46,649 nucleotides of DNA from an uncultured Elusimicrobia bacterium (GCA_903917735.1 CAIXBR010000045.1:1-46649); one strand, 5' to 3'. Shown: positions 32,910 to 41,455, counted from the first letter of the stretch. Numbers and translations: made by a program. The notes: generated by a model from the letters alone, not told the origin.

Positions 32910-33746
32910 TTAAAGTTTCTTAGCGTCCTTCACCTCTTCGTAGGTGAAGGTGGGGCCGTCTTTGCAGCAGTAGTAGTTCTTGGGGTGGTCTATCTGGCAG
33001 TGGCCGCATTTCCCCATGCCGCATTTCATGTGCCGCTCAAGGGACAGGATGATCTGGCGCTCCGGCAGGTTCTTCTTCAGGAGCTCGGCTATGACGAACT
33101 TGTACATGATGGGCGGGCCCACCACCACGCCGAAGGTCTTCTCCGGGTTGATGGTCACGCCGGGGATCAGGCTGGTGATCAGGCCGACATTACCGGTCCA
33201 GTCCGGGGCCGTGCGGTCCACGGTGCAGGAGAAGTTCACGTCCAGGCGCTTCTGCCACTCTTTGATCTCGTCGCCGAACAGCATGTCCGTGGGGGTCTTG
33301 CAGCCCAGCAGGATGTCCACTTTGCCGAACTCGCGGCGGTTGTCCATCACGTAATTTATCAGGGAGCGCAGCGGCGCTATGCCCAGGCCGCCCGCCACGA
33401 ACAGCAGGTCGTTGCCGGTCATCAGCTTCACCGGGAACGGCTTGCCGAAGGGCCCGCGTATGCCCAGCCAGTCGCCTTTTCCAAGAGAGTGCATGTGCTT
33501 GGTCAGACGGCCGGCGGCACGCACGGTCAGTTCGAAAGAGCCGCGCTTCGTCGGGCTGGAGCAGACGGAGATAGGCGCCTCGCCTATGCCGTACAGCTCT
33601 ACCTGCACGAACTGCCCGGGCTCGTGGTCCAGGTCGCCGTCGTCGAGCTTTATGTCGAACCACTTTTCGGTGGCCGTCATCTGCCTGGCGGCTATGATCT
33701 GTCCCTTGCGGAGTTTCCAGTTGGAGTTCTTTATTTCCTCGGTCAT
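32910..33746 (-). CDS. hydG: Hydrogenase gamma subunit, FAD/NAD(P)-binding reductase (HydG)
   Basis: A 278-aa flavin reductase of the ferredoxin-NADP reductase/AsrB type. The FAD part has GEAPISVCSSPTKRGSFEL and GDWLGIRGPFGKPFPV; the nucleotide-binding part has FVAGGLGIAPLRSLI and VGPPIMYKF. The C-terminal cysteines RHMKCGMGKCGHCQI and YYCCKDG hold a [2Fe-2S]-type site as in the Pyrococcus enzyme. It passes electrons between NADP(H) and the beta subunit. 10 bp after hydB. Confidence 0.92.
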   Translation of the reverse strand: MTEEIKNSNWKLRKGQIIAARQMTATEKWFDIKLDDGDLDHEPGQFVQVELYGIGEAPISVCSSPTKRGSFELTVRAAGRLTKHMHSLGKGDWLGIRGPFGKPFPVKLMTGNDLLFVAGGLGIAPLRSLINYVMDNRREFGKVDILLGCKTPTDMLFGDEIKEWQKRLDVNFSCTVDRTAPDWTGNVGLITSLIPGVTINPEKTFGVVVGPPIMYKFVIAELLKKNLPERQIILSLERHMKCGMGKCGHCQIDHPKNYYCCKDGPTFTYEEVKDAKKL

Positions 33747-33756
33747 AGTTGTCCTC

Positions 33757-34791
33757 TTATTTATGCTCGGCGGCCAGGGCCTTCAGGGTATCCTTCAGGT
33801 TTATCTTGGCCATGCAGGTGCGCGTGCAGCGGCCGCAGCCGGTGCAGAAGGAGCGGTAGAACTTGTCCAGCGGGTACTTGAACTTGCGGTAGAAGCGGTG
33901 GCGCTGGCGCTCGGCGCGCTCGTGCCGGAAGTTCTCTCCGCCGGCGACCGACGCGAAAGTCTCGAACTGACAGGAATCCCAGGCGCGGTTGCGCGAACCG
34001 GTCTTCATGTCCAGGTTGATGGTGTCGGCCATGTCGAAGCAGTAGCAGGTGGGGCAGACGTTGGTGCAGTTGCCGCAGGAAACGCAGCGCTCGCCCAAGT
34101 CCTTCCAGACCTTGCTGTCCATGCCCTTGGCGAAGATCTCGGGCAGCTTTTTCGGGTCCACGCCTATCTCGTTCTGGAAGGCGTGCTTCTTGCCCTCGCG
34201 CACACGGTCCAGCGCGGACATATCGGCGGGAGAAGCCTTGGCCAGGCCCATCTTCTCTACCAGCTCCTCACCTTTCTGGGTGCCTACGTGTAGAATGAAC
34301 TTGTCACCCAGATCGGTGAAGAACAGGTCGTAGCCGCCGTTCGGATAGTGGCTGCCCACCAGCGCGCAGCTGGCGTGGCCGTCGCAATAGCCGTTACATT
34401 CCAGGCCTATTATGAATATCTTTTCCTTGCGCAGTATGTAATTATAATCGCGGGGTTTTTCGGAGAACACCATGTTCAGGCACTGTATACCGGCAAGATC
34501 GCATGTATGCACGCCGAAAATGGCCATTTCCGGGGCTTCCAGGTTCGCCGCGTCTTTTGGCTTTCCCTCGGTCAGGTCAAAGTCCAGCATCTTCTCGCGC
34601 TGGGGCATGAAGTACTTCTTGGGAGGAAGTATAGTGGGGATATAGCTTAGGGCTATTTCCCCGGCCGAAGTAACTTCCTCGAAAGCGAAGTTATTGTGCC
34701 CTTTGGCTACAGGGGCGCAGACTTTCATCTTCTTGGCGAGTTTCTTGATGAAACCGTCAAACTCATCCTTCATTATTATATGGTAGTTCAC
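33757..34791 (-). CDS. hydB: Hydrogenase beta subunit, two-[4Fe-4S] (HydB/AsrA type)
   Basis: A 344-aa iron-sulfur subunit. Two ferredoxin motifs are visible: CVSCGNCTNVCPTCYC (about 238-253) and CTGCGRCTRTCMAK near 317-330. IGVHTCDLAGIQCLN-like and IGLECNGYCDGHASC blocks match the AsrA/HydB family. The frame stays open for 219 further codons upstream but these have no family content; I choose the GTG at 34791, 8 bases after GGAGG (34804 to 34800). An ATG six codons later (34773) is the alternative. First gene of the hydBGDA run. Confidence 0.9.
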   Translation of the reverse strand: MNYHIIMKDEFDGFIKKLAKKMKVCAPVAKGHNNFAFEEVTSAGEIALSYIPTILPPKKYFMPQREKMLDFDLTEGKPKDAANLEAPEMAIFGVHTCDLAGIQCLNMVFSEKPRDYNYILRKEKIFIIGLECNGYCDGHASCALVGSHYPNGGYDLFFTDLGDKFILHVGTQKGEELVEKMGLAKASPADMSALDRVREGKKHAFQNEIGVDPKKLPEIFAKGMDSKVWKDLGERCVSCGNCTNVCPTCYCFDMADTINLDMKTGSRNRAWDSCQFETFASVAGGENFRHERAERQRHRFYRKFKYPLDKFYRSFCTGCGRCTRTCMAKINLKDTLKALAAEHK

Positions 34792-35119
34792 CCGCTTGCC
34801 CTCCGTTAACTGATTATCGTTCGATGCACCTATATTATATGTAAATTTCTTCTTGACTTTACTTTCACCTAAGGACCTGCCCGGCCCATGGCCCCGCCTG
34901 CTTATAAGTTTATCTAATACCCGGACAGCCAGGCAGCCACCCGCGCGCCAATCAAGAACTCTGCGGCCCGGCTGCGTGGAGCGGAGCCGGGCATTAGAAG
35001 AATTAATATCCCCCGGAGCGAGGCAGCCTGCCCCCCAAATTGCTAAAATATATGCGAGGCGCCCCGGCAGCGGGAATATTCCGCGCCTCGATGCGGCCAG
35101 CCGCGGAACATGGAACATC
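34792..35119. promoter_or_regulatory. Divergent intergenic region hydB/sixA
   Basis: 328 bases without a gene. On the minus strand TATAAT (34839 to 34834) is a candidate hydB -10; no good -35 is at normal spacing. On the plus strand TTGCTAAAAT (35040-35049) is an extended -10 for sixA. An 8-bp hairpin (CGAGGCGC 35055-35062 with 35083-35090) lies in the sixA leader. 34921-34938 is an 18-mer nearly identical (17 of 18) to 1431-1448. The middle contains several GC-rich weak inverted repeats that I cannot interpret. Confidence 0.45.
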
Positions 35120-35590
35120 ATGAATGAAATAGTATTTATGCGCCACGGAACTGCGCTCAGCGTCCGCGAAGCCGGGGTAGCCTCCGATTCGCAGCGCCCG
35201 CTTTCCCCTCTTGGCGAAAAACAGGCGCTTCTCTCCGCGCGGCACCTGCGCGACTCCGGCTTCTCCCCCGCGCTGATAATTTCAAGCCCGTACACCCGCG
35301 CGGCCCGGACCGCCGAAATAGCCGCCGGAGTTTTCCCGGCGGCCCGCCTCCGGACGGCGGCAGAAATTTCCGACGGCCCCGCCGATGCGGTCCTGGACCT
35401 GGCCACAGATGCCGCGAAGAGCGGCAGCGTGCTGATAGTAGGGCACATCCCGCTGCTGGGCGCGGCGGCCGGCGCGCTGCTGGCCGCCCCCCCGCCCGAC
35501 CTTTCTCCGGCCGGCTTCGTACACCTGCGCCCCGGAGAAGCGGCGGCCTCCCTTGTGGAATTCTATTCCCCGGAGGGGAAGAGTTGTTGA
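35120..35590 (+). CDS. sixA: SixA-type phosphohistidine phosphatase
   Basis: A 156-aa histidine-phosphatase-superfamily protein. The catalytic RHG is R8-H9-G10 (VFMRHGTAL); SSPYTRAARTAEI and the second histidine in VGHIPLLGA follow. Short length and architecture fit SixA, which dephosphorylates phosphohistidine on phosphotransfer proteins. The ATG is at 35120; the frame is open upstream but has no homologous content. It overlaps the next gene by 7 bp. Confidence 0.87.
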   Translation: MNEIVFMRHGTALSVREAGVASDSQRPLSPLGEKQALLSARHLRDSGFSPALIISSPYTRAARTAEIAAGVFPAARLRTAAEISDGPADAVLDLATDAAKSGSVLIVGHIPLLGAAAGALLAAPPPDLSPAGFVHLRPGEAAASLVEFYSPEGKSC

Positions 35591-36726
35591 AATTCCTGCT
35601 CCTCCTCCTGCTGGCGGCACATCCCGCTTCCGCCTACGGCAGAACGGCGGACATACGCCTTTATTCGCTCCACAAGATCTCTTCCATAAGCCTTGAACCC
35701 GAAGGCCGGGACGTTCTCCTGGGAGACCGCCGGCTAGGCCCGTCAAGGATCTACTCCAGAGGGGCTGCGGTAGCACTTGACGGCAAGATCAAGGCGGGCC
35801 CGGTAAAAACGCTCAGGATCTCCACCCACGGCGCGGGGGTCTGGCTTTCCGGTCCGGGCCTGCCGCGCAGGCTTTACACAGGCGATATCGTTTTTTCCGC
35901 GGCCAGGAATTCCCTCAGGATAATAAACACCGTCCCGCTCGAAGTCTACCTGGCCGGAGTAGTGACCGGCGAGGCCGGCGACCTCTCGCGCCTGGAAGCG
36001 TACAAGGCCCAGGCTGTAGCGGCCCGCACTTACCTGGTAAAGCACCTGAAGAACCATGCCGGCGAGGGCTACAATCTCTGCGATTCCACCCATTGCCAGC
36101 TTTACACGGGAACGGGGGAAGTCAGCGCTACGGCCCGCGCCGCCGTGGAAGGCACCAGCGGAGAAATACTGCTTTACAGAGGGGTCCCGGCGGAGGCCTA
36201 CTATCACTCCGTCTGCGGAGGCCGCACGGAAGACATGAGCTACGTCTGGCCGCCCGAGCGCCTGCCCTATCTGGTCTCTGTGCGCGACGGCCCCGCCGGC
36301 CGCCCCTACTGCTCCATAGCGCCCGGGTTCAGATGGAAAACAAAGCTCTACTACACCGGCCTGACGCGGCTAGCCCGGCAGGCCGGCTGGATAGTAGCCG
36401 ACGAGGAGGCGAAAGGGCTGCGCATAAGCGCCTGGGGACCGTCGGGCAGGGCCGCGGAACTGGAGATCTATACGCAGCGCCGCAGAGTAAAGGTCCCGGC
36501 CACCGATTTTTACCACGGGATCGGGCGCAGGGCCGGCTGGAACGCGGTACGCAGCTCTTACTTCAGGCTCCTCCCGGCCCGGGACTATGTAATGCTCGAC
36601 GGACTGGGCAACGGGCACGGCGTGGGCATGTGCCAGTGGGGCGCGGAAGGGATGGCTAGGAAAGGGTTCAAATACCGGGATATTCTTAAACATTATTATC
36701 CCGGAACGGAGATAGGCTATGACTGA
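35584..36726 (+). CDS. Secreted SpoIID/LytB-family protein
   Basis: A 380-aa exported protein (LLLLLLAAHPASA signal, cleaved before YGRT). The SpoIID domain runs about 120-375, with PLEVYLAGVVTGEAGDL, EAYKAQAVAARTYLV, YHSVCGGRTEDMSYVW and the C-terminal GNGHGVGMCQWGAEGMA. The family includes the lytic transglycosylase SpoIID and amidase enhancers, so it acts on peptidoglycan in the periplasm. It starts with TTG at 35584 (a second TTG follows at 35587) inside the sixA 3' end, and its own end overlaps uppP by 8 bp. Confidence 0.87.
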   Translation: MLKFLLLLLLAAHPASAYGRTADIRLYSLHKISSISLEPEGRDVLLGDRRLGPSRIYSRGAAVALDGKIKAGPVKTLRISTHGAGVWLSGPGLPRRLYTGDIVFSAARNSLRIINTVPLEVYLAGVVTGEAGDLSRLEAYKAQAVAARTYLVKHLKNHAGEGYNLCDSTHCQLYTGTGEVSATARAAVEGTSGEILLYRGVPAEAYYHSVCGGRTEDMSYVWPPERLPYLVSVRDGPAGRPYCSIAPGFRWKTKLYYTGLTRLARQAGWIVADEEAKGLRISAWGPSGRAAELEIYTQRRRVKVPATDFYHGIGRRAGWNAVRSSYFRLLPARDYVMLDGLGNGHGVGMCQWGAEGMARKGFKYRDILKHYYPGTEIGYD

Positions 36727-37507
36727 AATACAATCCGTAGTTATGGGGCTGCTGCAGGGCACTGGGGAATTTCTCCCCATCTCGAGTTCGGCGCACCTGG
36801 CGCTGGCCCCCAGGGTTTTCAGATGGGAAGACCCGGGGCTGGCCTACGACGTTATGCTGCACGTCGGCACCCTGCTGGCGGTGCTGGTCTATTTCGCCAA
36901 GGACTGGGTGAAAATATTCGGCGACGCTATCGCGCGCCCCCGGGAGAAAGAGGGACGCCTGCTCTGGCTGCTGGCGGCCGGCACCCTGCCGGGCGGGGTA
37001 ATGGGCCTGCTTTTCAACCACGCCGCGGAGACGGCGTTCAGGGACCCGCGCTGGATAGCCTGCAACCTCATTTTCTTTTCGCTGCTGATCTGGTGGGCGG
37101 ACAGGAAACCCGCGCAGACGCTGGGCACGGACACGTTCACGCTGAAGGACGCACTGCTAATAGGCTCGGCGCAGGCGCTCGCCATCCTGCCCGGGGCCTC
37201 GCGCTCCGGCATGACCATCATGGCCGCACTGTTCCTGGGCTATGGCCGCGGCCCGGCCGCAAGGCTGTCCTTCCTGCTCAGCACCCCGATAATCCTGGGA
37301 GCGGCCCTGATGGAAGCGCGGAAAATAGGATTTTCGGAAGTGAACCCGGCTTTCCTCACCGGGCTTGCGGTTTCCTTTCTGTCGGGCCTGGCGGTCATCG
37401 GGCTGTTCCTCGCTTGGCTGAAAAAAAGGACGCTTACCCCGTTCCTGGCCTACAGGGTAATTCTCGGTACCGCGATATTGTGGATGTTCTGGGGGAACGG
37501 CAGATAA
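36719..37507 (+). CDS. uppP: Undecaprenyl-diphosphatase UppP (BacA)
   Basis: A 262-aa inner-membrane enzyme that recycles the undecaprenyl carrier lipid for cell-wall synthesis. The two catalytic motifs are GEFLPISSSAHL (E17 to L27) and LPGASRSGMT near 160, plus about eight transmembrane segments. Normal family length. Overlap with the SpoIID-like gene joins carrier recycling and peptidoglycan processing in one transcript. Converges on the second kinase gene with only 12 bp and a 5-bp hairpin between. Confidence 0.95.
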   Translation: MTEIQSVVMGLLQGTGEFLPISSSAHLALAPRVFRWEDPGLAYDVMLHVGTLLAVLVYFAKDWVKIFGDAIARPREKEGRLLWLLAAGTLPGGVMGLLFNHAAETAFRDPRWIACNLIFFSLLIWWADRKPAQTLGTDTFTLKDALLIGSAQALAILPGASRSGMTIMAALFLGYGRGPAARLSFLLSTPIILGAALMEARKIGFSEVNPAFLTGLAVSFLSGLAVIGLFLAWLKKRTLTPFLAYRVILGTAILWMFWGNGR

Positions 37508-37519
37508 CCAGCGGCTCCG

Positions 37520-38821
37520 CTAAACTTCAGCCTCGGACTGCGCGCCGCTTTCCGCTTCGGGTTTCTCAAAAGGAAGGAAGATGGTTATCTTCGCCCCGCC
37601 ACCCGGAATATTCGAGCGCATCATTGTGCCGCCATGCCGTGAGACTATTTTCTTGCAGACGAACAGCCCCAGCCCGGTGCCGCCTTTTCCCCTTCGGCTC
37701 GTGTCGAAAGGCTTTACGTCTTCCTGAAGATTTTTTTCCGGGAAACCGGGCCCGTTGTCGGAGATCTCCAGCGATACCCCGCCTTCGACCGCGCGCGCGG
37801 AAACCTTTATCTTCCCCCTGTCCGGGACAAAGGACAGGGAATTCGAGACCGTGTTTATAAAGACCCGTTCGATATGTACTCTGCTCGCCCGCACGGTGGG
37901 CAGGTAAGCCGGAAAATCCAGTTCAAGCGAAGCGTTTTTCTTTCTTGCGGAATAGTCCATCAGCAGCACCGCGCTTTCGGCGGGCTCCTTAAGCTGCACC
38001 GGTTCGAAAGAATACTCCTGTCCTCTCACAATGCTCAGCGCGGCTGATATAAGGCCCTTGGCGTACATGGCCCCTTTAAGTATCCGCTCCAGGTCCTTCT
38101 TATCGGGGGTTTCATCCGCCACTGTCAGCTGCGCGCTCAGCAGAATGACCGAGACGGCGTTGCCCAGGTCGTGCATAACGCCGCTGACCAGGGCCCCGGT
38201 TTCACCGATGGAAGCTGTGCGCACTATCTCGCTTTCTTTTTCCGTCACTTCTTTCTCAAGGAGGTCGACCTGTCTGCGCTTGAAGGCCAGGCCGGCTTCG
38301 GCACTCTTTTTGGACTGGGCGGTGCTGTAAACAACTCCGGCCGAAAAAGTAAGCACCGATATTTTTATAGCCAGGCCGAGGATATGCGCAAGGTCGCCCC
38401 CGCCCAACGGCCAGGACAGCACTGTAATAGCCAGGGAGCAAAGGAAGACCACTCCGAAAGCGTCCTTGAAACTGGCCATCAGGGAAGCGGCGAAGACAGG
38501 CAGAAGATAAAGGACCCAGAAATACGACTCACCGCCTCCGGAGCAGTAAAGCACGCCGGTTATTATCCAGAAGTTCACCAGCAGGATAAGGTCGATCAGC
38601 CAGAGATTCACCGAGGAACGGCTGCGGAGCAGGTAATTGAATATTAAGTTGGACCCCATCAGCAGCAGGAAAAAGTAAAGGATGCGCGGGTAGGAGATCT
38701 GGGGACTGTTGCGGAAGAAATACGCCAGTGTGACCATGAAGATGGAAAAAATTATCTCATAGGAATTGCGGGAGAAATTGGTCACCTCCCCGCGGTCCAG
38801 CGCTTTTAGGTAGTTCTTCAT
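37520..38821 (-). CDS. Membrane sensor histidine kinase 2
   Basis: A 433-aa orphan kinase with six hydrophobic segments in residues about 22-165, then a coiled coil (about 170-200), H217 in GVMHDLGNAVSVILL, and the ATPase lobe with NTVSNSLSF, EISDNGPGFP and GKGGTGLGLFVCKKIV. The loop SGGGESYF (about 94-101) lies at the same place as SGGVASPF in the 19.6-kb kinase, and the neighbouring sequence is similar, so the two look paralogous. Start set at 38821 (MKNYLKALDRGE, AAGG 9 bases upstream). Nearest receiver domain is in the fusion gene at 41.5 kb. Confidence 0.88.
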   Translation of the reverse strand: MKNYLKALDRGEVTNFSRNSYEIIFSIFMVTLAYFFRNSPQISYPRILYFFLLLMGSNLIFNYLLRSRSSVNLWLIDLILLVNFWIITGVLYCSGGGESYFWVLYLLPVFAASLMASFKDAFGVVFLCSLAITVLSWPLGGGDLAHILGLAIKISVLTFSAGVVYSTAQSKKSAEAGLAFKRRQVDLLEKEVTEKESEIVRTASIGETGALVSGVMHDLGNAVSVILLSAQLTVADETPDKKDLERILKGAMYAKGLISAALSIVRGQEYSFEPVQLKEPAESAVLLMDYSARKKNASLELDFPAYLPTVRASRVHIERVFINTVSNSLSFVPDRGKIKVSARAVEGGVSLEISDNGPGFPEKNLQEDVKPFDTSRRGKGGTGLGLFVCKKIVSRHGGTMMRSNIPGGGAKITIFLPFEKPEAESGAQSEAEV

Positions 38822-38855
38822 GAGCGGATACCTTGAATTAAAGCACAAAATACAA

Positions 38856-38882
38856 TTGATAGCAACGGGAGTATAGTATAAT
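38856..38882 (+). promoter_or_regulatory. Promoter of the AI-2E family gene (and reverse element for the kinase)
   Basis: TTGATA (38856-38861), 15 bases, TATAAT (38877-38882); the ATG follows 8 bases later, so the transcript is probably leaderless. Read on the other strand the same -35 is part of TTGCTATCAAT, a -10-like element for the divergent kinase gene. Confidence 0.55.
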
Positions 38883-38890
38883 TGTCCTAA

Positions 38891-39967
38891 ATGAACGGCA
38901 CCCCTCCTGCTCCAAAGCTGCTAAGGTTCGACAAGGCCCAGCTTTTCCATTTCTTTTTCTTCGGCATACTGCTGTTCCTGCTTTACCAGTTGCTCCGGGT
39001 CGTTTCGCCCTTCTTCGCCCCGATACTGATCGCGGCCACGCTCGCCATGATATTCTACCCGCTCAATCTTTGGGCGCGGAAACGTCTTTTCGGCGGGCGG
39101 ACCCTGGCGGCGGTGCTGTCAACGCTGACCGCGCTGCTTACCATAGTGGCCCCCCTGCTTATTTTCGGCTGGCTGCTGCTGAGGGAATCCAAGGAACTCT
39201 ACCCTAAGACTAACCAGTGGCTCACCCACATCTCCCAGAACGATCTGCAGATAGACTTCCCGGAAAAAGTTAAGGCCTACTGGGACCTGGACCTGGGCGA
39301 TATTCTAACGGCGAACCTTAAAACCCTGCAGGAAAACATCACCAACTCAGGCGCTGTGCTACTTAAGGATATTTTCTTCTTCCTGATCAGCATGCTGGTG
39401 ATGATAATTATCCTTTTCGTGTTTTTCAGGGACGGGGAGCGCTTCCTTCATTGGCTTATAGACATCATCCCGATGGACCAGGAATACAAGCACCGCGTGG
39501 CTAACCAGCTTTATACCACCATGATGGCCGTAGTGCGCGGCCTGCTTCTCACGGCCATGATACAGGGACTGACAGGCGCTTTCGGCTACTGGCTGGCCGG
39601 GGTGCCGGCCCCCGCCATGTTCGGAATGCTCACCGCCTTGGCCGCGCTGGTACCGTTCGTAGGGACAAGCCTGGTCTGGCTGCCCCTCAGCGCGGCGATG
39701 TTCTATTTAAAAGGGTTCAACACCGGGCTTTTCGTCCTGCTCTGGGGCGCGCTGGCGGTAGGCCTTGTAGACAACTTCCTGCGGCCGATACTGATAGGGC
39801 GGGGCGCAAAGCTGCCGGTCTTCCTGCTTTTTCTGGGCATCTTCGGCGGGCTGAAGATATACGGGCCCATAGGCATTTTCCTGGGCCCGCTGCTGATCTC
39901 CTGTGTTATTGTTTTTCTTCAGATCTACCGCGAGACCAAGAACCTGCCGCACAATTCCGGCGTCTAG
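38891..39967 (+). CDS. AI-2E family (PerM/YdiK-type) membrane protein
   Basis: A 358-aa inner-membrane protein with about eight hydrophobic segments. Features typical of the family are PFFAPILIAATLAMIFYPL in the N-terminal half, a soluble stretch about 95-145, and VPFVGTSLVWLPLSAAMFYL plus LPVFLLFLGIFGGL towards the C-terminus. The family is annotated as autoinducer-2 exporter but members also include ion antiporters; substrate unknown. Followed by a GC hairpin (39967-39973 with 39986-39992) without a T-run. Confidence 0.85.
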   Translation: MNGTPPAPKLLRFDKAQLFHFFFFGILLFLLYQLLRVVSPFFAPILIAATLAMIFYPLNLWARKRLFGGRTLAAVLSTLTALLTIVAPLLIFGWLLLRESKELYPKTNQWLTHISQNDLQIDFPEKVKAYWDLDLGDILTANLKTLQENITNSGAVLLKDIFFFLISMLVMIIILFVFFRDGERFLHWLIDIIPMDQEYKHRVANQLYTTMMAVVRGLLLTAMIQGLTGAFGYWLAGVPAPAMFGMLTALAALVPFVGTSLVWLPLSAAMFYLKGFNTGLFVLLWGALAVGLVDNFLRPILIGRGAKLPVFLLFLGIFGGLKIYGPIGIFLGPLLISCVIVFLQIYRETKNLPHNSGV

Positions 39968-39992
39968 CGCCGGACAGCCTGCGGGCCGGCGC

Positions 39993-40715
39993 CTACCCCT
40001 CTTTCGCTTCCGACTCTGGACAAAGCTTGCGGATAGCGCAGCGGGCGCAAGTCCCCTTGCGGGACATATCCTGCGCCACCATCTTTTCGGCGGTCCCCCG
40101 TATCAGCGCCAGCGTGGCGTCCTCCGTGGCCGCGTCATACGGCACGGAAACTTTCTGAAGGGAGGTCAGCACAAAATAACCTGTCGAGCCCACCTTAAGC
40201 TTGAGGGCGCGGGAAAGGCCGATGGCATAAATGGAAAGCTGCAGGCTGCCCGCCACGTCCCATTGGTTCTTGTCCTCGAAGCCCATCTTGTAGTCGATCA
40301 GGTCCACAAGGCCGCCGGGCATGCGGTCCACGCGGTCAATGGTCCCCTTCACCCGCCATTTCTCGAAAGGGAACTCGAAACTCTTCTCGGAGTAGATAAC
40401 CTGCGCGCTGTTCTGCTGGAAATGAAGCCACCAGTTCTCCAGCACCAGCGCGCCGCGGTTATAGAACTCCATGCTTTCCTGCGGCGTGGAGTAGCCCTGG
40501 TGCAGCCAGGCGTCCTCGTAATAGGAGATCAGGTCCCCTAGGTCGCCGGGGCGGGCGTGGAAACGCGCCAGCGCGCGGTGCACGCTCAGGCCCAGGGACG
40601 AAAAAGGCGTCTGCGGGGCGAACTTCCGCTCGACGTAAATATACCTGTAAAGGAAGGGGCAGTCCAGGTAGGCGCGTATCTTGCTGTAGTTCAGCTCGTA
40701 AGGGTCGAATATCAT
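39993..40715 (-). CDS. PD-(D/E)XK nuclease-superfamily protein with Cas4/AddB-like Fe-S cysteines
   Basis: A 240-aa RecB-type nuclease. C19 (YLDCPFLYRY) and C223, C226, C232 (CARCAIRKLC) make the single-plus-three cysteine set that binds a 4Fe-4S cluster in AddB and Cas4. The nuclease core is in VKGTIDRVDR and LVDLIDYKMG (about 115-140), followed by QLSIYAIGLSRAL. No helicase part and no CRISPR genes are nearby. The start overlaps the rsmD stop by 4 bases. DNA-end processing is inferred; the partner is unknown. Confidence 0.85.
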   Translation of the reverse strand: MIFDPYELNYSKIRAYLDCPFLYRYIYVERKFAPQTPFSSLGLSVHRALARFHARPGDLGDLISYYEDAWLHQGYSTPQESMEFYNRGALVLENWWLHFQQNSAQVIYSEKSFEFPFEKWRVKGTIDRVDRMPGGLVDLIDYKMGFEDKNQWDVAGSLQLSIYAIGLSRALKLKVGSTGYFVLTSLQKVSVPYDAATEDATLALIRGTAEKMVAQDMSRKGTCARCAIRKLCPESEAKEG

Positions 40716-41293
40716 TTTTGGGCCGGGCGGTAGAAGTCCACGTTGGTGTCCCCGTATTTTTCCTGCCGCACATGCTCAAGGCCGGGAACGGCCGTCAATA
40801 CCTCTTTTTTATGGTGCTGTACCACTATCAGCGCCTTCGGCGTAGTGATGCCGGCCTCCGCCAGCAGCGTCAGCGTCTCCATACTGTAGAAGAGCGGGAG
40901 GTTCTCCTCGGTGCGGTAAGGCGGGCCCATGAAAACTATGTCGTAGCCCTTGTAGTCGGAAAAATGCTCCAGCCATTTAAGCCCGCTCAGCACATCGGCT
41001 TTCAGCGCCTTGGCCTTCTCGGTATAGCCCAGGTGCGCTATGTTCTTCTCTATGGTCTTCATGCACAAGCCGTCTTTCTCCACAAAGACCACTTTGCCCG
41101 CCCCGCGGGAAAGGGCCTCCAGCCCCACGGCGCCGGTGCCGGCGTAAAGGTCCAGGAAGGCGGCGCCGGGCACGTACGGCCGCAGGATGTCGAAGAGCGA
41201 CTGCCTGATGCGCCCCGAGATAGGTTTCACGAACTTATCCTTCGGGATGGAAAAAATGCTTCTGCCCTTCTGTGTTCCCGCTATTATTCTCAT
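40712..41293 (-). CDS. rsmD: 16S rRNA (guanine966-N2)-methyltransferase RsmD
   Basis: A 193-aa SAM-dependent methyltransferase. It begins MRIIAGTQKG, has the SAM site FLDLYAGTGAVGLEALSRGA and the catalytic NPPY variant MGPPYR near 130. It methylates G966 of 16S rRNA in the 30S subunit. The open frame extends to 41365, but the MRIIAG start (41293, or the adjacent ATG 41296) is the family one. Confidence 0.92.
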   Translation of the reverse strand: MRIIAGTQKGRSIFSIPKDKFVKPISGRIRQSLFDILRPYVPGAAFLDLYAGTGAVGLEALSRGAGKVVFVEKDGLCMKTIEKNIAHLGYTEKAKALKADVLSGLKWLEHFSDYKGYDIVFMGPPYRTEENLPLFYSMETLTLLAEAGITTPKALIVVQHHKKEVLTAVPGLEHVRQEKYGDTNVDFYRPAQK

Positions 41294-41392
41294 CATAGAT
41301 ATTACCGTGGGCCAATTACGCCTGTTAACCCCGGGGAGCGCTCCCCGCTCCGCCCGGGCCGACAAACCATTTAATGTAAGCGCAACAATTCT

Positions 41393-41421
41393 TTAACTGG
41401 TCAAAAGATATAATGTATTAT
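41393..41421 (+). promoter_or_regulatory. Promoter of the receiver-MBL fusion gene
   Basis: TTAACT (41393-41398), 17 bases, TATTAT (41416-41421). A second TATAAT lies inside the spacer. A GGCGGAG ribosome-binding site follows 8-10 bases before the ATG at 41456, so this gene is not leaderless. Confidence 0.55.
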
Positions 41422-41455
41422 AGTAAATACCGCATTCGACGGCGGAGAAAAACAC

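Noticed and set aside
34792..35448. N-terminal extension of HydB by more than 200 codons
   Set aside because: It runs through the divergent promoter region and sixA with no family similarity; GGAGG 8 bases before GTG 34791 gives the normal start.
39967..39992. GC hairpin after the AI-2E gene as a terminator
   Set aside because: The 7-bp stem has no T-run on either side, so it may only slow polymerase; not listed as a terminator.
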